Assembly (NCBI GenBank): GCA_024401275.1
Contig: JAKSLJ010000028.1
Coordinates: 1-47,097 of the forward strand
Source of the DNA: Bacteroidaceae bacterium
Lineage (GTDB): Bacteria; Bacteroidota; Bacteroidia; Bacteroidales; Bacteroidaceae
Length of the DNA: 47,097 nucleotides
Reading direction: 5' to 3'
A model generated the notes under the pieces. It did not search any database and was not told the origin of the DNA. It saw nothing but the letters and a program-made list of their open reading frames with translations. The position numbers and the translations under genes were made by a program. Every line of letters starts with the position of its first letter. Within the stretch, counting starts at the first letter, position 1. Shown in pieces: positions 10,801 through 16,946 of the stretch.

Positions 10801-11048
10801 ATGCTTCATTCCTCCGTCTCAACACACTCTCTCTCGGATACACTATCCCACAGAATCTCACTAAGAAGGCTGGCATCAGCTCTCTCCGCTTCTACGTAAC
10901 AGCTTACAACGTGTTCACTCTCACAAACTACACAGGTATGGACCCAGAAGCTGACTGTATCCGCAAGACAAACCTCACTCCAAACTGTGACTACTCAGGT
11001 TACCCACGTAGCCGCTCAATCACTGTTGGTTTGAACCTCAACTTCTAA
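7818..11048 (+). CDS. SusC/RagA-family TonB-dependent outer-membrane transporter
   Basis: This 1076-residue protein imports glycan fragments across the outer membrane with its SusD partner, driven by TonB. Seen: a signal peptide ending ALA-Q (about 30), a CarboxypepD_reg-like domain (about 33-115: VKGVITDAQGEPVIGATV), a TonB-box region (VVVIGYGSVKKKDITGS), the plug (PLYVVDGFPVE, VLKDASSTAIYGSRGANGV), and a long beta-barrel ending in the aromatic VGLNLNF. There is no STN domain, so it is not an anti-sigma-linked transducer. Codon use is strongly biased (CTC, AAC, CGT, ACT), suggesting high expression. The start is 75 nt after a consensus promoter. It is first of a probable five-gene operon. 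The glycan is not set by this gene alone. Confidence 0.96.
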   Translation: MLTKQRKHFGWLIAMVAFAVMSFMPQSALAQDVKGVITDAQGEPVIGATVQEQGTKNAVITDFDGNYSIKLSKKGASIVVSYIGMKTQTIPTAGKSTINVKLEDEATALNDVVVIGYGSVKKKDITGSVATVSSDALAVVPVASASEALQGKMAGVQISATEGSPDAEVKIRVRGGGSITQSNDPLYVVDGFPVESISDIPANEIEDITVLKDASSTAIYGSRGANGVILVTTKSGKSGKVNVSYNAYYSWKQNAKKLNVLGAYDYAKWQYELAMLKNNGDVSKIDSYTDYFGNYDDIDLYQNCPTNDWQDITFGRTGKTFNHNINITGGSDNIRYAASYAHMNDKAIMYGSYFQRDNISLKLNTKPTKKTTLDFQARYARVKVLGAGANESAGAYDTDRRLKYAMIYTPIPLKNLDSSAGTDDDLGNLFNPIVSTDDNDQKKTRKNLNLSAAFGWEIVKNLKAKTEVGYDFYNNYNQRFWGTTAYYVKNVPPKDYQNMPAIRLVNSNRERLRNTNTLSYDFKNIITNKDHSLNVLLGHEYVITKQNTNSNEVHGFPVDYDADTAWRLTNQGGYKHEVSDIYSPDDKLLSYFGRANYNFMDKYLLSATFRADCSSKFAEGNRWGYFPSAAVAWRISAEPFMKGTEKWLDDLKLRLSFGTAGNNNIPTGQLVQEYSSGSTTWVNGFSTTWAPSKTMANPNLKWETTITRNVGLDFTLLGGRINGSVEAYLNTTKDLLIQFPTAGTGYDNQYRNMGKTENKGVEITATWHAINKKNYGLDISANIGFNQNEIKDLGEMKDFGWNTGWASTEIGYDYKLAVGSQLGTIIGYKLDGNGRYEVSDFTGYDKAKGWILKEGVVNNSNIIGEVRPGSIKFQDVNGDGSIGEEDIVEIGKTTPKAFGGFTLSGRAYGFDLTANFTYSIGNDVYNANKIEYTSTGKYQYRNMIDIMADGKRWTNLNADGTLCNDPEQLAALNANTTMWSPYMSKMVLTDWAVEDASFLRLNTLSLGYTIPQNLTKKAGISSLRFYVTAYNVFTLTNYTGMDPEADCIRKTNLTPNCDYSGYPRSRSITVGLNLNF

Positions 11049-11069
11049 TTCATAACGCAAGAAACAGCA

Positions 11070-12884
11070 ATGAAAAAGTTTATTAAATATTCTATATTGT
11101 CTATTGCCGCCATTGGTCTTACCACTTCTTGCGACATGGACGCACCAACAAAGTCATCTCTCGATGCTTCTGGTGTTTACAGCATCTACTCTGCTGCCGA
11201 GCAGGAGATCATGTCTATTCACGTGTCTTTCGGTGAGACTAACTCTTACCGTGGACGTTTCCTCCCTTACTACGGAGTGAACACTGACTGCGAATGGATC
11301 ATCTCTGGTCACGGCTACGCAGACCGTCTTACAGACAAGAACAGCCTCGGTAACTACGCTACCCTCCCTAACAACGGTCAGATGAACACTGACAACAATG
11401 CTTACGCTAAGTTCTACGAGGGTATCGAGCGTGCCAACCTCGCTATCGAGGGTATCAAGAAGTACGGCGACGTTGAAAACAACCCTGATATGGCACAGCT
11501 CCTCGGTGAGGCACTCACTCTCCGTGCCGTTATCTACTGCGACCTCATCAAGGCTTGGGGCGACGTGCCTGCACGCTTCACTCCTAATACAGCAGACAAC
11601 CTCTACATGCCACGTTGCAACCGCGACGTTATCTACAAGCAGCTCCTCGCTGACCTCCTTGAGGCAGAGGACTACTGCTACTGGCCAAACGAGAACAAGA
11701 TCACTAAGACTACTGAGCGCGTAAGCAAGGCGTTCGTTAAGGGTCTCCGTGCTCGTATCGCTCTCTACGCTGGTGGTTACAGCCTTCGCAAGGATGGTTT
11801 CCGCAAGAGTACTGACCCAGAACTCGCTCCAGAGAAGATGTATCAGATCGCTAAGGACGAGTGTGTAGATATCATCAACAAGGGCTGCTGCAAGATGGGT
11901 AGCTTCAAGGAGAACTTCGACAAGCTCTGTAAGGACAACGTAACTGCAGGTGGCGAGTCTATCTGGGAAATCCCATTCTCTGATGGTCGTGGCCGCGTGC
12001 TCTACACATGGGGTCTCCGTCACCAGGCTGTCGACCAATATACTGGTCAGGCTCAGGGTGGTGTGAATGGTCCGCTCCCTTACCTCTACTATGACTATGA
12101 CGCAGACGACGTTCGTCGTGACATCACTTGCTCTCCATACCAGTGGAGCAAGACTCTCGTAAACGGTAACTCTAAGCAGGAACTCAACAAGATCACTGGT
12201 TGGAACTTCGGTAAGCTCCGCTACGAGTGGATGAATCGCCGCGTAACTTCTACTAACGACGACGGTGTAAACTGGCAGTACATGCGTATGGCTGACGTTT
12301 ACCTCATGGCTGCTGAGGCTATCAACGCACTCGAAGGTCCTACTACTCAGGCAAGAAACTATATGAATGAGGTTATCGGTCGTGCTATCCCAAATGGTGT
12401 AAAGGTTAAGGGCCTCTTGGATCAGTACTGCGCTTCTCAGGATGCATTCTTCAAGGGCATCGTTGACCAGCGCGCGTTCGAGTTCGCTGGCGAGGCTCTC
12501 CGTAAGGCTGACCTCATCCGCTGGGGTATCATCGACGAGAAGATGGCTGAGGCTAAGGCTAAGCTCACTCGCCTCGCTAACCGCGAAGGTGAATACGCTG
12601 ACCTCCCTGCTAAGCTTTACTTCAAGTATGCTGCTGACGGCGAGACTCTCCAGATCTACGGTCTCAACCACGGCGATACTGACGAATATGGCAAGACTCT
12701 CAAGGACGAGCAGGGCTACGAAGAGAAGGGCTGGTTCCTCTCAAACGGCGAAAACAACCTCAAGCAGGACGACATCGATGGTCTCTACGTTGTTGACAAG
12801 CCAAGTATGAACAGCCTCTGGCCTATCTGGCAGACTTTCATCGACAAGGGTAACGGCGTCCTCCTCCAGGAACTTGCTGACTAA
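11070..12884 (+). CDS. SusD/RagB-family surface glycan-binding lipoprotein
   Basis: This 604-residue lipoprotein partners the transporter 21 bases upstream and forms the lid that captures glycan at the cell surface. Seen: a lipoprotein signal with TTSC (Cys21), the TPR-like helical SusD fold with LLGEALTLRAVIYCDLIKAWGDVP, and the C-terminal block DQRAFEFAGEALRKADLIRWG typical of the family. Charged residues after Cys21 (DMD) fit surface export in Bacteroidetes. Codon bias is like susC. A stem-loop follows the stop. Confidence 0.95.
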   Translation: MKKFIKYSILSIAAIGLTTSCDMDAPTKSSLDASGVYSIYSAAEQEIMSIHVSFGETNSYRGRFLPYYGVNTDCEWIISGHGYADRLTDKNSLGNYATLPNNGQMNTDNNAYAKFYEGIERANLAIEGIKKYGDVENNPDMAQLLGEALTLRAVIYCDLIKAWGDVPARFTPNTADNLYMPRCNRDVIYKQLLADLLEAEDYCYWPNENKITKTTERVSKAFVKGLRARIALYAGGYSLRKDGFRKSTDPELAPEKMYQIAKDECVDIINKGCCKMGSFKENFDKLCKDNVTAGGESIWEIPFSDGRGRVLYTWGLRHQAVDQYTGQAQGGVNGPLPYLYYDYDADDVRRDITCSPYQWSKTLVNGNSKQELNKITGWNFGKLRYEWMNRRVTSTNDDGVNWQYMRMADVYLMAAEAINALEGPTTQARNYMNEVIGRAIPNGVKVKGLLDQYCASQDAFFKGIVDQRAFEFAGEALRKADLIRWGIIDEKMAEAKAKLTRLANREGEYADLPAKLYFKYAADGETLQIYGLNHGDTDEYGKTLKDEQGYEEKGWFLSNGENNLKQDDIDGLYVVDKPSMNSLWPIWQTFIDKGNGVLLQELAD

Positions 12885-12897
12885 GAACCAATATTCA

Positions 12898-12930
12898 TGC
12901 CCCTCCGCTATATATAATAAAGGAGGGGCA
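12898..12930 (+). terminator. Stem-loop between susD-like gene and FN3/beta-helix gene
   Basis: TGCCCCTCC (12898-12906) pairs perfectly with GGAGGGGCA (12922-12930) around an AT-rich 15-base loop. No T-run follows, so it is more likely an mRNA-stabilising or partial attenuating hairpin that lowers downstream expression than a full terminator. Confidence 0.6.
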
Positions 12931-12956
12931 GATAAACAACTCAAACATCTAACAAA

Positions 12957-14582
12957 ATGAAATTCAACAAATATTATATCTTTGCAGGTATGTTGGCTCT
13001 TGGTTCTCTCGGCTTGACATCTTGCGACGATCCAGCAGAGGAAATCAAGGATTTCACTCTCGACCGTCTTCTTTCGCCTATCGACATTGAGGTTAAGGGC
13101 ATCACTGTTGACGGTGCTAATGTCAGCTGGAAGGCTACTGAAGGCGCATCAAAGTATATCGTTGAGGTATTCGCTGATGACAGCCTCACATTTGCCGGCG
13201 AGCCTGTCGAGACTCAGGAGATTTCTGGTACAACCACTAGCCTCGTTGCTCTTACTTACGATACTGACTATAGCGTAAGAGTTTCTGCTCGCGATGCAAA
13301 CAACTCTAACCGCAACTCTAAGTATGCAAAGGCTTACTTCCGTACTTCTGCTCAGCAGATTCTCTCTAACCCTAAGGAAGTGGATATCCTCGACACAAGC
13401 GTTGACCTCAAGTGGCAGGAAGGCGAGAAGGATGTTACTGTCCTCGAACTTACAGGCTCTGACGGTGAGATCATCACTTACACACTCTCTGCTGATGACA
13501 TCGCTAACAGCAAGGCTACTGTTCCTGGTCTCTCTCCTGAAACTGAATACACTGCTAAGCTTTACTACGTGAATAACGGCATTAAGAAGCAGCGCGGTAA
13601 CCGTACATTCAAGACTATCATGAGCCTTGAGGGTGCTATCGTTGTTTCTGAAGGCGAGAACCTCGCTTCTATCATCGCGAATGCTGAGGCTGGTTCTGTC
13701 ATAGCTCTCCGTCCTGCTACTTACGTCCTCAACCCTAACGACGAGGGCCAGGCTGGTGCTGCTAAGGTTAACCAGACTCTCAAGATCCAGTCTATCTATC
13801 CTACAAGTCCTGCTAAGATCAAGGGTCGCTTCGAGGTTTACGCTGGCGCTGGTCTTGAACTCGGACAGGTTAAGCTCGATGGTTCAGAGAACGCTACTAC
13901 TGACCAGCTCGTAAACTACAAGGAGGCTGGCGAGTTCAAGGCTCTCAACATCCACGACTGTGAGCTCGTTCACCCTGCAGGTAAGGGTCTCATCTACGTA
14001 AACGTAGCTGCTGACATTGAGTCTGTTACTTACAAGAACAATGTTATCCACGACGTTGTCTGCGACGGTGGTGACGCATTCGACTTCCGTGCTGGTGCTG
14101 CTCGCGCATTCGTATTCCAGAACAACACTGTTTACAACGTAGCAACTACTCCTCGTGATGTGTTCCGTATGGATGCTGGTGGCAATAAGGTTGTCGCTGC
14201 TGGTACTATCACTATCACTAACAACACATTCAACAATGTTGGTGGTAAGGGCAAGCGCCTCCTCTACATCCGTCTCGGTGAGACATTCCCTATCACTTTC
14301 AAGAACAATGTTGTTTCTAACACTGAAGTATATATCTCTAACCAGTCAACTACTTGCCTCGGTCAGGACGCTAAGGCTGAAGGTGCCACTACTAGCGCCA
14401 TCACTAGCAAGGCTCAGGTTTCTGATAACAACTACTTCAATGCGCCTAACATGACAGCTTGTACTACTGACAACGCTATCAATGACAAGACTGGTGCTAC
14501 ATCTTACGACCCTAAGTATGACTCTGCTTTCAACATCACAAGCGAAGAGCTCATCAAGGCTAAGATCGGTAACGTGAAGTAA
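12957..14582 (+). CDS. FN3 plus parallel beta-helix lipoprotein (DUF4957/DUF5123-like)
   Basis: This 541-residue surface lipoprotein has a lipobox at LTSC (Cys23). Two fibronectin type III-like domains follow (about 38-115, with VSWKATEGASKYIVEV, and about 118-205, with VDLKWQEG). A right-handed beta-helix (about 215-525) has repeated NN and NNTVYN/NNTFNN ladders. This architecture is common in pectin and other plant-polysaccharide loci of Bacteroidales as DUF4957/DUF5123 proteins. The helix fold is shared with pectate lyases, but no lyase Asp/Arg set is evident, so binding rather than cleavage is as likely. It is third in the susCD operon and shares its codon bias. Confidence 0.8.
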   Translation: MKFNKYYIFAGMLALGSLGLTSCDDPAEEIKDFTLDRLLSPIDIEVKGITVDGANVSWKATEGASKYIVEVFADDSLTFAGEPVETQEISGTTTSLVALTYDTDYSVRVSARDANNSNRNSKYAKAYFRTSAQQILSNPKEVDILDTSVDLKWQEGEKDVTVLELTGSDGEIITYTLSADDIANSKATVPGLSPETEYTAKLYYVNNGIKKQRGNRTFKTIMSLEGAIVVSEGENLASIIANAEAGSVIALRPATYVLNPNDEGQAGAAKVNQTLKIQSIYPTSPAKIKGRFEVYAGAGLELGQVKLDGSENATTDQLVNYKEAGEFKALNIHDCELVHPAGKGLIYVNVAADIESVTYKNNVIHDVVCDGGDAFDFRAGAARAFVFQNNTVYNVATTPRDVFRMDAGGNKVVAAGTITITNNTFNNVGGKGKRLLYIRLGETFPITFKNNVVSNTEVYISNQSTTCLGQDAKAEGATTSAITSKAQVSDNNYFNAPNMTACTTDNAINDKTGATSYDPKYDSAFNITSEELIKAKIGNVK

Positions 14583-14592
14583 TAACTATGGT

Positions 14593-14614
14593 GGTGCGGT
14601 GCCCTCACCGCACC
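14593..14614 (+). terminator. Stem-loop after the FN3/beta-helix gene
   Basis: GGTGCGGTG (14593-14601) and CACCGCACC (14606-14614) form a perfect 9-bp stem with a 4-base loop, 10 bases past the stop. The following ATTCTATAT is only weakly T-rich, so termination may be partial. Confidence 0.55.
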
Positions 14615-14636
14615 ATTCTATATCGCAATCCCAAAT

Positions 14637-14758
14637 GTAGGGCGAAGATTTGGCTTTCCCTATCGGCCGCCGACCACGGTTCTGAGCCGCCCCCATCGGC
14701 CGCCGACCATTGTTCTGAGCCGCCCCATCATAAAACGGCTCGGAAATCCTCGCCCTAC
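14637..14758. repeat. 122-bp dispersed repeat with inverted ends and two internal 32-33-bp units
   Basis: Ends GTAGGGCGAAGATTT (14637) and AAATCCTCGCCCTAC (to 14758) are inverted copies with one mismatch. Inside, two near-identical units (14662-14694 and 14695-14726) begin ATCGGCCGCCGACCA and end TTCTGAGCCGCCCC. The same end plus TCTGAGCCGC recurs at 31511-31534 inside a TIR gene. It is GC-rich compared with its surroundings and has no convincing gene. Confidence 0.75.
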
Positions 14759-14782
14759 AATAACAAAAAATACAACCATAAA

Positions 14783-14835
14783 CTTCCCCTCCAGATGGAA
14801 TCTTCCCCCTTTAAGGGGAAGAAGAGGGGGCTTAA
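14783..14835. repeat. C-rich/G-rich palindromic repeat
   Basis: CTTCCCC (14802-14808) pairs with GGGGAAG (14815-14821) around CTTTAA, within flanking CCCCTCC and GAGGGGG. It resembles the hairpins at 2465 and 24394, so it is probably a member of one dispersed family. It lies 15 bases before the next ATG. Confidence 0.55.
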
Positions 14836-14849
14836 AAAACAAAAACTAT

Positions 14850-16001
14850 ATGAAGAAAATCTTTACTCTTATTGCTGCTGCTCTCATGGCAGTTAGTGCT
14901 GTTAATGCAGCTACACTTATCAACTACAAGGGAACAAATGATCGTCCTGCTGGCGTTGCAATCAGCGGTACTACAGTAATGGCTTCGCAGAAGATAAATG
15001 CTAACACTACTTCCCAGAGCTGCATCCAGCTTAAAAACGGATATTCAACAAACGACAAGTTTAATGATAACGCTATCATCCTTACTACTGAAGGTGGTTT
15101 CAAGGCAGGCGATGTTCTTTCTATCACAGGTTTCTTTAATAATTCTGACGATACAAAGAAAGCATTGGCAGCAGTCTTCACTGTTGATGGCGAAAACACT
15201 CCTACACTCCTATGGACTTCTGAGCCATTCATCAACGGTAAAACTGTAGCTGAAACTCCAGAAGCTCAGACTTACACTCTCGAGCAAGACATGGAGAAGA
15301 TCTACATCGGTCGTGACCTTACTGGTAACACAAATACTAACATCATGGCTATCACTGTAGTTCGTGGTACTCCTGATGCTGATGACGACGAACCACAGGG
15401 TGGTGAAGGCGGCGATGACGGCGCTCTCGTTAGTTATAAGGGAACAAATACCGCTCCTGCTGGTGTTACTCTCAGCGGTACAACAGTAATCAAGAGTGTC
15501 AAGATTAAGACTAACACAACTGCCGTAGATTGTATCCAGCTCGCTAATGGCTATACTAAAGACGGCGTGTTTAATGAGAACGCTATCATCCTCTCTACTG
15601 ACGGTGGTTTCAAGGCAGGCGACGTTTTCTCTGTAACAGGTTTCTTCAACAACGATGACAACACAAAGGTTGCTAAGGCTGAAATCTTCACTCTCAATGC
15701 TGACAATACTGTTAATGTCATTTGGACTTCAGACCAGTTCATCAACGGACGTCTTGTAGATGACGATCCAAATACAAGCACTTACACTCTCGAGCAGGAT
15801 ATGGAGCAGATCTACATCGGTCGTAACGGTGGTACAGGAACAAACATCACAGCTCTCTCTGTAGTTCGCGGTGGCACTACTGTCATCAAGAACATTACAG
15901 TAACTGCTAACGGCGCTATCTACAACCTCGCTGGTCAGAAGGTTTCTGCTGACTACAAGGGCGTTGTTGTAAAGAACGGCGTTAAGGTAATGCAGAAGTA
16001 A
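14850..16001 (+). CDS. Secreted protein with two tandem homologous domains
   Basis: This 383-residue protein has a signal peptide (cleavage near AVNA-ATL, about 20) and two clearly homologous domains of about 150 residues (about 23-173 and 191-342). Each runs YKGTN, PAGV, SGTTV, FN.NAIIL, GGFKAGDV and TLEQDME.IYIGR, joined by an acidic Gly linker (DADDDEPQGGEGGDDG). The tail IYNLAGQKV with KGVVVKNG is a short C-terminal signature I associate with secreted Prevotella proteins. I do not recognise the domain; the length and beta-rich pattern suggest a carbohydrate-binding-like sandwich. Its codon bias matches the susCD genes and it lies downstream of them, so it may act on the same glycan. Confidence 0.75.
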   Translation: MKKIFTLIAAALMAVSAVNAATLINYKGTNDRPAGVAISGTTVMASQKINANTTSQSCIQLKNGYSTNDKFNDNAIILTTEGGFKAGDVLSITGFFNNSDDTKKALAAVFTVDGENTPTLLWTSEPFINGKTVAETPEAQTYTLEQDMEKIYIGRDLTGNTNTNIMAITVVRGTPDADDDEPQGGEGGDDGALVSYKGTNTAPAGVTLSGTTVIKSVKIKTNTTAVDCIQLANGYTKDGVFNENAIILSTDGGFKAGDVFSVTGFFNNDDNTKVAKAEIFTLNADNTVNVIWTSDQFINGRLVDDDPNTSTYTLEQDMEQIYIGRNGGTGTNITALSVVRGGTTVIKNITVTANGAIYNLAGQKVSADYKGVVVKNGVKVMQK

Positions 16002-16040
16002 TCCTAGCTATATATTATCTAATCTTAAAAACTAAAAACT

Positions 16041-16385
16041 ATGAATTGGTATTTAAAGGTCCTCAAGCAGTACGTTGATTTTAATGGACGTGCTCGCAGA
16101 CAAGAGTTCTGGATGTTTGTATTGTTCAATATGATCATCGGTGTGGTTCTCTCTGTCATTGATTCCGTTATCGGCACAGGCTCTCTTATCGGCGGTCTGT
16201 ACAGCCTTGCAGTATTGCTCCCAAGTTTGGGCGTCAGCGTTCGTCGTCTTCACGATATTGGCAAGAGCGGCTGGAACTGCCTATGGGCATTCCTTCCAAT
16301 TGTCGGCGCTATCTTACTCTTGGTTTGGTGCGCTAAGGATGGCCAGCCAGGTGATAACCAGTGGGGACCAAATCCAAAGGCATAA
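16041..16385 (+). CDS. DUF805 small membrane protein
   Basis: This 114-residue inner-membrane protein matches DUF805: an aromatic start (MNWYLKVLKQYVDFNGRARR), TM helices at about 25-45, 47-65 and 82-97, the RRLHDIGKSGWN motif, and the tail GDNQWGPNPKA. Function of the family is unknown; it is often linked to stress or osmotic response. It lies 39 bases after the previous gene and is followed by a strong terminator, so it probably closes the operon. Confidence 0.9.
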   Translation: MNWYLKVLKQYVDFNGRARRQEFWMFVLFNMIIGVVLSVIDSVIGTGSLIGGLYSLAVLLPSLGVSVRRLHDIGKSGWNCLWAFLPIVGAILLLVWCAKDGQPGDNQWGPNPKA

Positions 16386-16415
16386 TTCCCTGCTTAGGAA
16401 ATACTCTCTATAAAC

Positions 16416-16457
16416 AACACCCGCATATTCTCCACGAATATGCGGGTGTTATTATTG
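16416..16457 (+). terminator. Strong intrinsic terminator
   Basis: AACACCCGCATATTC (16416-16430), loop TCCAC, and its perfect 15-bp complement (16436-16450) are followed by ATTATTG. It ends the region begun at 7.7 kb. Confidence 0.85.
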
Positions 16458-16657
16458 TTAAGGTGGGTTCTATAAATTAGCTTTGTTAGCTTGCGAGTTT
16501 ATTTTTGAGTTCAAAATGTTAGTTAAAGATGGAGTGTAGCGGGCTACACGACTGATTTAACTGACAGTTTGAGCCAAAAAGAAACCGAAAGATGACAAAA
16601 CGTAACCCATTAATCATTAAAGAAAATCTCGGTGGTAATTTATAGAACCCACCTTAA
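16458..16657. mobile_element. 200-bp MITE-like foldback element
   Basis: Perfect 22-bp terminal inverted repeats, starting TTAAGGTGGGTTCTATAAAT (16458-16479 and 16636-16657), flank a 156-bp core that is itself an imperfect palindrome. GAGTTCAAAATGTTAGTTAAA-type sequence faces TTTAACTGACAGTTTGAGC, with GTGTAGCGGGCTACAC in the centre. No coding frame is present. The layout fits a non-autonomous transposable element; an autonomous partner is not in the window. Confidence 0.8.
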
Positions 16658-16687
16658 ATCCAAAGCCTATCTCGATGCCTCTATCCC

Positions 16688-16858
16688 TTAATGCTTCATA
16701 TCCAGCCAGTAAAAAAAGTATAGCAATCCACACAAAAGAATTGTGCAAACAATAAATAGCAGGTAAGTCTTTGCGCGGCCATGCTCCCGCCTGAATCCAC
16801 CGATTGCTGGACCGTAGATACTGAATCTGTCCCTTGATCGTCTTCTTTTCTTCGCCAT
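16688..16858 (-). CDS. Small basic single-pass membrane protein, 56 aa
   Basis: This is a short frame reading MAKKRRRSRDRFSIYGPAIG, a basic middle (RREHGRAK), one hydrophobic helix (about 32-51: YLLFIVCTILLCGLLYFFYW) and LDMKH, then stop. The start has an A-rich upstream stretch, usual for Bacteroidetes. It lies 88 bases after the Ca2+ ATPase gene on the same strand. Positive-inside charge puts the N-terminus in the cytosol. It could be a regulatory small subunit of the ATPase or an unrelated small protein; I do not recognise a family. Confidence 0.6.
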   Translation of the reverse strand: MAKKRRRSRDRFSIYGPAIGGFRREHGRAKTYLLFIVCTILLCGLLYFFYWLDMKH

Positions 16859-16896
16859 TTTTTATTTGTTTTTAGTTTTATTCCTCGCAACCGTTC

Positions 16897-16915
16897 CCGA
16901 AAGTTTCGCTTTCGG
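16897..16915 (-). terminator. Hairpin between the ATPase and the small membrane gene
   Basis: CCGAAAG (16897-16903) and CTTTCGG (16909-16915) form a 7-bp stem around TTTCG. No T-run follows on the minus strand, so it is probably a processing or stabilising stem. Confidence 0.35.
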
Positions 16916-16946
16916 CTCATGTTCTCAGCGCCGATCTCGGCGCCGC

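Noticed and set aside
11154-12671. Long minus-strand frame of 505 codons opposite the SusD gene
   Set aside because: It is a shadow of strong codon bias in susD, has no recognisable motif, and the sense gene is certain. The same holds for 157-1014 (minus) opposite beta-galactosidase.
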